This document shows positions 1-7,771 of a stretch of 45,488 nucleotides of DNA, in pieces. The notes beneath the pieces were generated by a model. The model worked only from the letters and a program-made list of their open reading frames with translations. It was not told the DNA's origin and made no database searches. Within the stretch, counting starts at the first letter, position 1, and the number at the start of each line of letters is the position of its first letter. Both the position numbers and the translations under genes were made by a program. This DNA comes from WLMZ01 sp037140375 (GTDB lineage Bacteria > Actinomycetota > Acidimicrobiia > Acidimicrobiales > Ilumatobacteraceae), in assembly GCA_037140375.1 (NCBI GenBank), contig JBAXER010000015.1, positions 1-45,488 on the forward strand, written 5' to 3'.

Positions 1-22
1 CCCCCGCGCCACTCACTCCCGG

Positions 23-71
23 GTTTGTTGAAGACTTCAGGTCAACCCCCAACCAATTGTCTTCAACAAAC
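23..71. repeat. Inverted repeat near the left edge
   Basis: A perfect 13-bp inverted repeat pairs 23-35 (GTTTGTTGAAGAC) with 59-71 (GTCTTCAACAAAC) across a 23-nt loop. A third copy of the core TTTGTTGAAG follows at 74-83. There is no T-tract, so it is not a convincing terminator. It lies downstream of the TetR gene on the minus strand and could be a binding site or a decayed repeat. Confidence 0.6.
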
Positions 72-94
72 GCTTTGTTGAAGCAAAGTGGTGC

Positions 95-124
95 CGGATT
101 CGGGACTGGTGGCGGATTCGGGAC
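95..124. repeat. Short tandem direct repeat, 18-bp period
   Basis: CGGATTCGGGAC occurs at 95-106 and again at 113-124, so the period is 18 bp. A degenerate third copy (CAGATTTAGGG, 132-142) runs over the TetR stop codon. The rest of 1-136 holds no gene that I can support. Confidence 0.55.
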
Positions 125-136
125 GTCGGGGCAGAT

Positions 137-736
137 TTAGGGGCGGAGCGCGGCGAGTAGAAACTCGGTGAGTTCGCGGCGCAGACGTCGCAGGCCGGTT
201 GTGGTTGCCTGCCACTCGACGGCCTGCAAAGCAGTGGGTTCGGTAGCAATACCGGTAACCGTGGCATAGGCAAGCGCCACAACGAGGCCGGGGTCAGCCA
301 TTCGCAATCGGCCATTTGCCATTTCTTCACCGAGGTAGTCGGTGGCCCGGCGCACAAATGGTCGCACTTGATCAGTGAGACGCGCCGCGTGATCGGGAGA
401 GAGCCGCGACACTTCGCGCACGAGACCCAACAACGCCGGACGACGAACAGCCGGACGAAGCACCGCCTTGATCACCGCTTCGATTCGGGCGAGCGGCTCG
501 TCGGGGGCGGAGCGCACGGCGGCCTCAATAACTGCCGCAAGCTCCAGCGCTGTCTGTTCGAGCACAGCGTCGAGCAACTCATCTTTCGAAGGGAACCAGT
601 ACAGCACGGTCTGCTTGGCTACTCCCACGACGCCAGCGATGTCGTCGAGCGAGACGGCGGAGAAGCCACGGCTGCCGAACAGGTCGACGCTGGCTTCAAG
701 GATCGCTGATCGGGTCATGCCACGTCGGGTTACCAT
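137..736 (-). CDS. TetR/AcrR family transcriptional regulator
   Basis: A 199-residue protein with the TetR layout. The N-terminal DNA-binding domain spans about residues 8-55, and its helix-turn-helix is readable as GVAKQTVLYWFPSKDELL (about 37-54). The rest is an all-helical ligand/dimer domain with no recognisable specificity. It is divergent from the acyl-CoA reductase-like gene at 795, with a 58-bp spacer that contains a perfect 16-bp palindrome starting five bases upstream of this start codon. The likely role (inference) is an autoregulated repressor of the four-gene lipid operon, relieved by an acyl-CoA or other lipid ligand. The start used is ATG at 736; a second in-frame ATG lies at 718. 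The family call is secure; target and ligand are not known. Confidence 0.93.
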   Translation of the reverse strand: MVTRRGMTRSAILEASVDLFGSRGFSAVSLDDIAGVVGVAKQTVLYWFPSKDELLDAVLEQTALELAAVIEAAVRSAPDEPLARIEAVIKAVLRPAVRRPALLGLVREVSRLSPDHAARLTDQVRPFVRRATDYLGEEMANGRLRMADPGLVVALAYATVTGIATEPTALQAVEWQATTTGLRRLRRELTEFLLAALRP

Positions 737-741
737 CGCTG

Positions 742-757
742 TCTACCATATGGTAGA
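742..757. promoter_or_regulatory. Perfect 16-bp palindrome, probable TetR operator
   Basis: TCTACCATATGGTAGA at 742-757 is its own reverse complement. It lies in the spacer between the divergent TetR gene (start 736) and the reductase gene (start 795). Its size and position fit a TetR-family operator that controls both directions. Binding itself is inferred. Confidence 0.7.
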
Positions 758-794
758 AAAGCGACTGTGAAAACGATCGCGGAGCCCACACGCC

Positions 795-3164
795 ATGATT
801 GCTGAGCAGTTGGCCGGCAAGCGCATCGCTATAACGGGCTCTACCGGCTTTGTCGGAACCGCTCTCGTCGAGCGTTTGCTGCGCAGCGTGCCCGACTGCC
901 AACTGGTGTTGCTCATCCGTGGCGGCAAGCGTGGAGCCCCAGAACGAGCACGTCGCGAGATCTTCAAAAACGACGCGTTCGACCGCCTCAAAGAAGAACT
1001 GCTCAGTACCGGCGAGACCTTCGATGCGATGATCGAACGCCGCGTCGTCACCATCAACGGCGACGTGAGCACCGACGGACTCGGACTCAACGATGCCGAT
1101 CTCGCCACGTTGGCAACCTGCAACATCGTCATCCACTCGGCCGCCGCCGTGGCGTTCGACTCCCCGCTCGACACCGCTGTCGAGATCAACCTGCTCGGGC
1201 CTACACGCGTCGCCCAAACCCTCAACGATCTCGGTGTGGCCCCGCACTTGGTGGCAGTCAGCACCTGTTACGTCGCTGGCAACCGACGCGGCAATGCGCC
1301 CGAAGAACTGGTGAGCGAAGGCCCATTCGATCTTGGTCTCAGCTGGCGCAAGGAGGTTGCCGCGTCGCGTCGCTTGCGCAGCGACACCGAAGCAGCGAGC
1401 CGCCAGCCAGACCGGTTGCGCAGTTTCCGCGCCGACGCACGCAAAGAACTCGGCGCAGCGGGCGCTCCGGCGTTGGCAGCCAAGACCGAGCACCTTCGCG
1501 AAAAATGGTGCACCGACGAACTGGTCGAAGCCGGACGCGCTCGCGCCGCCAGCATCGGCTGGCCCGACGCATATGCGTACACCAAGGCCCTCGGCGAACA
1601 AGCGCTGATGGAGACCAAAGGCAAGGTGCCCGTCAGCATCGTGCGGCCATCGATCATTGAGTCGGCGCTGCAAGAACCGCGCCCAGGCTGGATCCGCGGC
1701 TTTCGCATGGCCGAGCCAGTCATCATCAGCTACGCCCGCGGATTGCTCACCCAGTTCCCCGGTGTACCCGAAGGCACTGTCGACGTCATCCCAGTAGACA
1801 TCGTTGTGGCCGCCATCATCGCCGTTGCCGCCTTGGGCCCCGAGCAGGCCCCGCGCATTACGCAGGTGGCCAGCGGCGGTATCAATCCGCTGAAGTACAA
1901 ACTGCTCGTCGACAACGTGCGCTCGTGGTTCACCGAGCATCCGTTGTACGACGCCGAGGGCCAACCAATCGTTGTGCCCGAATGGCAGTTCCCGGCACGC
2001 GGAAAGGTGCAACAGCAACTCAAGCGCGCCAAGACCGTGGCCACCCGTGCCGAGCAAGTTCTGCAGATGCTTCCATTGCGCGGCACCCAAGCCACGTGGG
2101 CGGCCAAGCTCGACGAACGCAAGCAAGACATCGAGCGCGCGTACGAGTACGTGCAGCTCTACGGCCTTTACACCGAGTGTGAAGCGATCTATCAAGTCGA
2201 CAATCTCATGTCGGTTTGGGACTCCCTGTCTCCGCACGATCAGGCCACGTTTAACTGCGATCCGCGCTCGGTCGACTGGACCAAATACGTCACCACCATT
2301 CACCTGCCCTCGGTGGTTGCGCATGCACGCGTGAAGTCGACGCCGGGCAAGAACCGCAACGATCGCCCCGAGCGCATGCGCCGCAACGTGTTGTCGCCCG
2401 ACCGCCATGTGGCCGCATTCGACCTCGAGAACACGCTGATCTCAAGCAACGTTGTCGAGAGCTTTTCGTTCCTCGCCACTCGTCGGCTCAACATGCCCGA
2501 GCGCATGCGCTACGTTCTGCGCACGCTTGGTCAGGCACCAGGCCTCAGCAGTATGGACCGCAAGGACCGTGCCGATTTCCTGCGCTACTTCTACCGCCGA
2601 TACGAAGACGCCCCCATCGCTCAAATCGACGAGGACTCCAAGGATCTCTTCACTCAGCTCATCGTCACGAAGAGCTTCCCGGCAGGCATCCGACGGGTCC
2701 GCGAACACCGCGCCCTCGGACACCGCACGGTGCTCATCACTGGCGCTCTCGACTTTGTGGTCGCCGGCCTGAAGCCGTTGTTCGACGAGATCATCGCCGC
2801 CGAAATGACCGTGCGTCCCGATGGTACGTACAGCGGCGAACTGGCCAAGGTGCCGCCCACCGGCGAGACACGCGCACAGGTGCTGGCCGACTACTGCAAG
2901 GCCGAGGGTCTGCTGCTCGAAGAGTCGGTTGCCTACGCCGACAGCACAAGCGACCTGCCGTTGCTCGAGTGTGTCGGCTTCCCCGTGGCCGTCAACCCTG
3001 AGACCCGGTTGGCGGCGATTGCGCGCAAGCGTGGTTGGCTCGTCGAAGACTGGCACAAAGCCCCGGGCGGCCCACGGCCGTTGCTCCCCATCGGCACCAT
3101 GCTCAGCGAACGCGAACGTACGCGCAGCTTCGCTGGCAGCAACACAGCAGGTCGGTTCCGATGA
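795..3164 (+). CDS. Fatty acyl-CoA reductase-like extended SDR fused to a HAD-IB phosphatase domain
   Basis: 789 residues in two parts. Residues 1 to about 400 form an extended SDR resembling the male-sterility/fatty acyl-CoA reductase family, with the nucleotide loop TGSTGFVG at 14-21 and the catalytic pair Y260/K264 (YAYTK). Residues of about 535-770 form a HAD-IB domain (SerB-like): motif I begins at D543 (DLENT), motif II is the Thr in VLITGA, and motif IV is DSTSD at 716-720. The second motif-I acid is Glu545 rather than the usual Asp. A likely role is NAD(P)H-dependent reduction of a fatty acyl thioester plus a phosphate hydrolysis step; the substrates are unknown. A GGAG at 781-784 sits 10 nt before ATG 795. 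The stop overlaps the start of the next gene (ATGA), suggesting coupling. The bifunctional reading is inferred from domain order. Confidence 0.8.
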   Translation: MIAEQLAGKRIAITGSTGFVGTALVERLLRSVPDCQLVLLIRGGKRGAPERARREIFKNDAFDRLKEELLSTGETFDAMIERRVVTINGDVSTDGLGLNDADLATLATCNIVIHSAAAVAFDSPLDTAVEINLLGPTRVAQTLNDLGVAPHLVAVSTCYVAGNRRGNAPEELVSEGPFDLGLSWRKEVAASRRLRSDTEAASRQPDRLRSFRADARKELGAAGAPALAAKTEHLREKWCTDELVEAGRARAASIGWPDAYAYTKALGEQALMETKGKVPVSIVRPSIIESALQEPRPGWIRGFRMAEPVIISYARGLLTQFPGVPEGTVDVIPVDIVVAAIIAVAALGPEQAPRITQVASGGINPLKYKLLVDNVRSWFTEHPLYDAEGQPIVVPEWQFPARGKVQQQLKRAKTVATRAEQVLQMLPLRGTQATWAAKLDERKQDIERAYEYVQLYGLYTECEAIYQVDNLMSVWDSLSPHDQATFNCDPRSVDWTKYVTTIHLPSVVAHARVKSTPGKNRNDRPERMRRNVLSPDRHVAAFDLENTLISSNVVESFSFLATRRLNMPERMRYVLRTLGQAPGLSSMDRKDRADFLRYFYRRYEDAPIAQIDEDSKDLFTQLIVTKSFPAGIRRVREHRALGHRTVLITGALDFVVAGLKPLFDEIIAAEMTVRPDGTYSGELAKVPPTGETRAQVLADYCKAEGLLLEESVAYADSTSDLPLLECVGFPVAVNPETRLAAIARKRGWLVEDWHKAPGGPRPLLPIGTMLSERERTRSFAGSNTAGRFR

Positions 3165-4354
3165 AAGCGCTGCAAGTTTCCCGCAAGGTCGCTCGGCTCG
3201 GCATCGCCCGCATGGTGTCGGCGCTCAGCCCCGCTGCTGCCGCACGCATCGGCCCCATCGAGCTCGTCAACATCGATCCCCCGGCGCCACTGGGCGACGG
3301 TTGGCACACTGTCACCACCCGCCTCAGCGGAATTTGTGGAAGCGACCTGAGCACAATCGAGGGGCACGCCTCGACCTATTTCGACGACTGGGTGAGCTTT
3401 CCGTTCACACCCGGACATGAAGTGCTCGGCAACTTGGCCGACGGCACACGCGTGGTCATCGAACCCGTTCTTGGTCACGCCGCTCGAGGCTTCCCGCTGC
3501 CATTCCCGGGCGCTGCACCCGGCGACGGCGACGACTATGCGCACCTCGCGCTGCCTCCACTGGAGCCCGGTATTCAAACCGGTTTTTGCCACTCAACTGG
3601 CGGCGGATGGAGCACCTCGTTTCTTGCTCACGAGAGCCAACTACATCACGTGCCCGATGAGATGAGCGACGAGACCGCGGTGATGATCGAGCCTGCAGCG
3701 GGTGGCATTCACAGCGCGTTGCTGTGCTGGCCCGCCCTCGTTGGCGTCGAGAATCCGATTGTGGCTGTGCTCGGCGCTGGCACCATGGGCTTGTGCGCTA
3801 TCGCTGGCCTTCGCCGCTACGTGCCTGGCGTGAAGATCTTGGTGGGTGCCCGTTACCCACACCAGCAAGCACTGGCACGCAGCCTGGGCGCCGACATCGT
3901 GGTGGCTCCCGACGAGCTGCAACGAGCTGTGCGCCGTGAAGTGGGCTGCCATGTCGTTGGCGACTATCTCACCGGCGGCGCTCACGCAACCATCGACGCA
4001 GTCGGCAACAGCAAGTCGATCGAGTCGTGCCTACGCATCACCAAGCCTCGCGGCCGCGTTGTGCTGATGGGCATGCCCAGCGAGGTCACGGTCGATCTCA
4101 CCGGCCTCTGGCATCGCGAGACTCACGTCGTTGGGTCATACACCTATGGCACCGAGACCATGCCCGACGGCTCGCGTCGGCGCACATTTGATTTGGCGAT
4201 CGACACCGTTGCAGCCTGCGATATGGCCCGCATGGTGTCAGCTAGCTACCCGCTCGACGATTACGAAGACGCCATTGCTCACGCCGCAAGCGCTGGTCGC
4301 CGCGGCGCTGTGAAGGTCGTCTTCGATCTACGTTCTACGAAGGAGAAGCACTAA
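3161..4354 (+). CDS. Zinc-type medium-chain dehydrogenase lacking the structural zinc site
   Basis: 397 residues from ATG 3161, which overlaps the upstream stop by four bases. The MDR fold is clear: the catalytic-zinc motif GICGSDL has C59, GHE has H86, an acidic residue sits in MIEPAAGG, and the Rossmann loop is GAGTMG at 205-210, followed by the substrate-binding C-terminal part. The lobe that normally carries four closely spaced structural-zinc cysteines has none; that stretch is Pro/Gly-rich instead. The expected reaction is NAD(P)-dependent alcohol/aldehyde or ketone interconversion. Beside an acyl-CoA reductase-like enzyme it may handle the aldehyde or alcohol product (inference). Its stop TAA (4352-4354) overlaps the next ATG by one base, and AGGAG at 4341-4345 serves that next gene. 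Confidence 0.85.
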   Translation: MKALQVSRKVARLGIARMVSALSPAAAARIGPIELVNIDPPAPLGDGWHTVTTRLSGICGSDLSTIEGHASTYFDDWVSFPFTPGHEVLGNLADGTRVVIEPVLGHAARGFPLPFPGAAPGDGDDYAHLALPPLEPGIQTGFCHSTGGGWSTSFLAHESQLHHVPDEMSDETAVMIEPAAGGIHSALLCWPALVGVENPIVAVLGAGTMGLCAIAGLRRYVPGVKILVGARYPHQQALARSLGADIVVAPDELQRAVRREVGCHVVGDYLTGGAHATIDAVGNSKSIESCLRITKPRGRVVLMGMPSEVTVDLTGLWHRETHVVGSYTYGTETMPDGSRRRTFDLAIDTVAACDMARMVSASYPLDDYEDAIAHAASAGRRGAVKVVFDLRSTKEKH

Positions 4355-5940
4355 TGCCTCGTCCAGGATTTGTCCTCGAGGTTGATCGCAACACGCCGCC
4401 GATCATGTTCTGGCGTGGCGAAAACTTCAGCCTCGAAAAGTTGCCAGCCGGACGCAGTCGCGTCATCTACGCGCCCGAGCCAGAGAAGGCCCTCGACGAC
4501 ATCGATGGCGCTATCCGACACGCGTTGCTCAATCCATACGACCACGACCCGCTGCCCGCGTTGTTGTTCCCCGGCATGAAGTTGACCATCGCGTTCGACG
4601 ATGTCAGCTTGCCGTTGCCCCCTATGCGTCGACCCGATATTCGCCAGCGCGTGATCGAGGCTGTACTCGATCTTGCAGCCGATGCGGGCGTCGACGATGT
4701 GCACATCATCGCCGCCCTCGCGCTGCACCGCCGCATGACCGAAGCCGAACTGCGCCATGCGGTCGGCGACCGCGTCTACGACGCGTTTGCTCCACGAGGA
4801 CTGCTGTATCAGCACGACGCCGAGGACCCCGAAGCACTCGAGTACATCGGCGCAACCCCACAGGGCGAAGACGTAGAGATCAACAAGCGCGCCGCAAACA
4901 GCGACTTGCTTGTCTACGTAAACATCAACCTCGTTGCGATGGATGGCGGCTGGAAGAGCACCGCCACCGGACTCAGCAGCTACAAGAGCCTGCAGCATCA
5001 CCACAATCCAAAGACCATGGAAGCCAGCCACAGCTTCATGGATCAGCACAAGAGCGAACTACACAAGAGCAACTGGCGCATGGGCAAAGTGCTCGTCGAC
5101 AGCGGTGTCAAGGTCTTCCAAGTAGAGACCACGATGAACACCGATACCTTCCCGAAGCCATTCGATTTCTTGTCGAAGCGCGAATGGGAATGGAACGCCA
5201 AAGACCGCGCCACGTTTGTTGGTGTGTCTGCCGCGCTGAAGCGCACGCCTACGCGCATGGCGCGCAACATCTTCCACGGCATCGAGGCGCCCCATCAGAT
5301 GACCAGCGTGCAAGCCGGCGAAGTGGGTGCCGTGCACAAGGTGACCACCGAGAACGTGTACCGCCAGCAACTCGTCGAGGTGCAGGGCCAGACCGACATC
5401 CTCACGATGGGCATTCCCTACATCTGCCCATACAACGTGAACTCGATCATGAACCCGATTCTCGTGATGTGCATGGGCCTGGGCTATCTGTTCAACATGT
5501 ACCGCGGCAAGCCGTTAGTGCGCGAGGGCGGCGTGGTCATCATGACCCACCCAACGCCGTGGGATTTCAACCCGGTTCATCACCCGAGCTACATCGACTT
5601 TTTCGAGCAGGTGCTCGCCGAAACAACCGATCCACACGTGATGAGCCAGAAGTACGAGAAGTCGTTCGCCGAAGACGAGTGGTACAAGCACCTATACCGC
5701 ACCGGCAACGCCTATCACGGCGTGCACCCGTTCTACATGTGGTACTGGGGCAGCCATGGCATGCAGCACTGCAGCCGAGTCATCATCGTTGGCGGCAACG
5801 TGAAGGCCGTACGCCGCCTCGGATTCACCCCGGCATCCACCATGGACGACGCCTTCGAAATTGCCTCCGATGTCGTCGGCAACACACCCACCATCAGCCA
5901 CATCCATGCGCCTCCGCTCATGGTTTGCGACGTGAAGTGA
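4354..5940 (+). CDS. LarA-like nickel-pincer nucleotide enzyme (lactate racemase domain, DUF2088)
   Basis: 528 residues, longer than lactate racemase LarA (about 424). The N-terminal half matches the LarA cofactor region. The motif ALALHRRMTEAEL has H125 in the place of LarA His108. GGWKS has K201 in the place of Lys184, which tethers the pincer cofactor. HHH at 215-217 puts H217 in the place of the nickel ligand His200. The spacings H125-K201 (76) and K201-H217 (16) are the same as in LarA. The residue matching catalytic His174 is Ile191 (flanked by Asn), and the DxTR substrate motif reads DVSL, so the carboxylate-binding Arg75 appears to be Leu86. This suggests a nickel-pincer enzyme acting on something other than a simple 2-hydroxy acid. 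The cofactor-making genes larB, larC and larE are not in this window. A strong AGGAG lies 8 nt before the start. LarA residue numbers are from memory. Confidence 0.85.
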   Translation: MPRPGFVLEVDRNTPPIMFWRGENFSLEKLPAGRSRVIYAPEPEKALDDIDGAIRHALLNPYDHDPLPALLFPGMKLTIAFDDVSLPLPPMRRPDIRQRVIEAVLDLAADAGVDDVHIIAALALHRRMTEAELRHAVGDRVYDAFAPRGLLYQHDAEDPEALEYIGATPQGEDVEINKRAANSDLLVYVNINLVAMDGGWKSTATGLSSYKSLQHHHNPKTMEASHSFMDQHKSELHKSNWRMGKVLVDSGVKVFQVETTMNTDTFPKPFDFLSKREWEWNAKDRATFVGVSAALKRTPTRMARNIFHGIEAPHQMTSVQAGEVGAVHKVTTENVYRQQLVEVQGQTDILTMGIPYICPYNVNSIMNPILVMCMGLGYLFNMYRGKPLVREGGVVIMTHPTPWDFNPVHHPSYIDFFEQVLAETTDPHVMSQKYEKSFAEDEWYKHLYRTGNAYHGVHPFYMWYWGSHGMQHCSRVIIVGGNVKAVRRLGFTPASTMDDAFEIASDVVGNTPTISHIHAPPLMVCDVK

Positions 5941-5950
5941 GATTGCAGAA

Positions 5951-6973
5951 ATGAGCAAGCGCGAAGACGCGATTCGCAATGTCACCGGCCTCAGGCGCGC
6001 CGCGCGCGCCGCCGGTGCGGTTGAGTCGCTCATTGTCAAAGCTGCCAAGCCACTGTCCTCAAAGGGCTTTCCGTATCGCAAGCCCAATGTGCCACGCGGC
6101 GTCGTGGTGCCACGCGAACCGTCTACTCTCGGCGCCAACTTTGAGACCGACTGGGCCCGCAAGTACCCAGCCCGCGTCGGACGCGCGATTCTCACGCAAG
6201 GCCCAATGCGTTGGTTCACTAAAGCCATTGCTTCGCCAACAGTGAAAGGCGCCGACCGTCTCGAAGATTTGCGCGTGCTCGACAATCCGCCCCCGCTGAT
6301 CTTTACGCCGAACCATCACAGCCACCTCGATACTCCGCTGTCGATCTACGCAATTCCCGAACCGTGGCGCAACAAGTTGGTTGTTGCCGCTGCCGCCGAT
6401 TACTTCTTCACATCGCGCAGCAAGGGCACCGCCGCAGCCCTAGTTCTCAATGCGTTACCCATCGACCGCGAGGCCACCGGGCGCAAATCTGCAGACCAGA
6501 TTCGCGACCTCATGGCCGACGGCTGGAGCCTGCTCATTTACCCCGAGGGTGGCCGCTCCCCTGATGGCTGGGGTCAAGACTTCAAGGGTGGCGCAGCATT
6601 CTTGTCGGCACGCACTGGCGCAGCCGTGGTGCCGATGTTTATCGACGGCTCAGGCCCCATCTACGGCAAAGGCATGAAGCGCCCAAAGCCAGGCCGCACC
6701 ACTGTTGTGTTCGGGAGCCCCCTGCGCGCTGGATCCGACGAAAACACACGACGGTTCAATGCCCGCATCGAATCGGCAGTCACGTTGTTGGGCGACGAAA
6801 CGCTCACCGATTACTGGACAGCGCGACGCAACGCCGCCAACGGAAAGACTCCTCGCCTCACCGGCCCCGAATACACCAGCTGGCGCCGCGAGTGGGCGCT
6901 CAGCGAGCGCCGCGAACTCGGTGACGCGGGCCTGCGTCGTCGTCAGAAGCGTCGCTGGCCCAACATCGGATAA
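5951..6973 (+). CDS. PlsC-type 1-acylglycerol-3-phosphate acyltransferase family protein
   Basis: 340 residues. The acyltransferase catalytic motif HX4D is present as NHHSHLD at 121-127 (H122, D127). The phosphate-binding motif III is PEGGRS at 198-203, a variant of EGTRS. There is no obvious N-terminal membrane helix; the first 80 residues are basic and the C-terminal 40 are Arg-rich, which may favour peripheral membrane binding. It lies 10 nt after the LarA-like gene and ends the operon. The family transfers an acyl group from acyl-CoA or acyl-ACP to lysophosphatidate or related acceptors. The acceptor here could be the alcohol or hydroxylated product of the preceding enzymes (inference). 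The family call is strong; substrate is unknown. Confidence 0.87.
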   Translation: MSKREDAIRNVTGLRRAARAAGAVESLIVKAAKPLSSKGFPYRKPNVPRGVVVPREPSTLGANFETDWARKYPARVGRAILTQGPMRWFTKAIASPTVKGADRLEDLRVLDNPPPLIFTPNHHSHLDTPLSIYAIPEPWRNKLVVAAAADYFFTSRSKGTAAALVLNALPIDREATGRKSADQIRDLMADGWSLLIYPEGGRSPDGWGQDFKGGAAFLSARTGAAVVPMFIDGSGPIYGKGMKRPKPGRTTVVFGSPLRAGSDENTRRFNARIESAVTLLGDETLTDYWTARRNAANGKTPRLTGPEYTSWRREWALSERRELGDAGLRRRQKRRWPNIG

Positions 6974-7018
6974 GCCCGCCGAGTGCCGTTTCGTCTCGGG
7001 TGAGCGCCTCACAATCCC

Positions 7019-7065
7019 GCATGGGCGCGGTGTGAGACAGCACCTGTCCCAAATCGCGCCCATGC
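7019..7065. terminator. Nested hairpin between convergent genes
   Basis: An 11-bp perfect inverted repeat pairs 7019-7029 (GCATGGGCGCG) with 7055-7065. Inside the 25-nt loop a second 5-bp repeat pairs 7036-7040 (GACAG) with 7044-7048 (CTGTC). It lies between the end of the lipid operon (6973, plus) and the end of the LysM gene (7121, minus), so a bidirectional terminator is the simplest reading. There is no T-tract on either strand. Confidence 0.45.
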
Positions 7066-7120
7066 AAGCAGTTGAGAGGGTGTTGGCCGTTCGCGGGTGG
7101 CGGGTTGAGTAGCTCGGGAT

Positions 7121-7714
7121 TTAGCCCGACTTCACCGGCAGGTTGATCTTGAGGCCCTTGTAGATGAGGTGGTTGACGCCATCGGTCCAACCGTTCACGG
7201 CGATGAGTGCCTTGACCGTGGTGCCATTGCGCCCAGCGATGCGCGACAGCGTGTCGCCGTCGACAACTACGTAGGTTCCACCAATAGGGATGTTCGAGGT
7301 TGTAGTGGTTGCACTCGCAGGCGTGCCGGCCGCAACGATGGTGGCGCCTGGCGGAATCTTGATGCTGAAGCCTTGGTAGATGAGGTGGTTCACACCATCG
7401 GTCCACTGGTTGTAATCGGCTATCGCTTGGGCGCTGATGCCGTATTTCTTGGCGATGCGCGTGAGATAGTCGCCATTGACAACGATGTACTCCTGCTCAC
7501 CAGCAACCGAGGTCGACAGCGTGGTAGAGGTCTGGTTCACCACGGTGGTGGGTGGCACTGTGCTCGTCAGAATCGGCGCAACGGTCACGTAGTCGGCCTG
7601 CGACAGCTTGATCGTGGTGACCGGCGCCGTGTTCGTGCCGCCGGCGCTACCGCAAGCCGAGAGGCTTGTTGTGACGAGAGCGGTGAGACCAGCGGCGATG
7701 AAACGTGACTTCAT
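7121..7714 (-). CDS. Lipoprotein with two LysM domains
   Basis: 197 residues. A short basic N-terminus and hydrophobic stretch end in the lipobox LSAC (18-21), so Cys21 should be lipidated and the protein anchored to the outer face of the membrane. A Thr/Ser/Pro-rich linker (about 25-72) leads to a LysM repeat at about 74-120 and a second at about 147-194. The two share near-identical WTDGVNHLIY segments. LysM domains bind N-acetylglucosamine-containing polymers such as peptidoglycan. No catalytic domain is visible, so it is probably a wall-binding or scaffolding lipoprotein. It lies 57 bp downstream of gltD on the same strand; no strong ribosome-binding site is seen, and a functional link with glutamate synthase is not evident. 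Confidence 0.88.
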   Translation of the reverse strand: MKSRFIAAGLTALVTTSLSACGSAGGTNTAPVTTIKLSQADYVTVAPILTSTVPPTTVVNQTSTTLSTSVAGEQEYIVVNGDYLTRIAKKYGISAQAIADYNQWTDGVNHLIYQGFSIKIPPGATIVAAGTPASATTTTSNIPIGGTYVVVDGDTLSRIAGRNGTTVKALIAVNGWTDGVNHLIYKGLKINLPVKSG

Positions 7715-7771
7715 TCGGGGGAGCTTAGGTCTGCCAGACGGCCAACGTGAGTCACCCCAACGAAGTCTCGA

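Noticed and set aside
696..2408. Long antisense open frame (570 codons) over the reductase gene
   Set aside because: It is opposite a gene with clear SDR and HAD motifs, has no family similarity and reflects high-GC third-position bias.
7729..7739. Small palindrome GTCTG-C-CAGAC between gltD and the LysM gene
   Set aside because: Too short to rise above chance and no regulator gene beside it.
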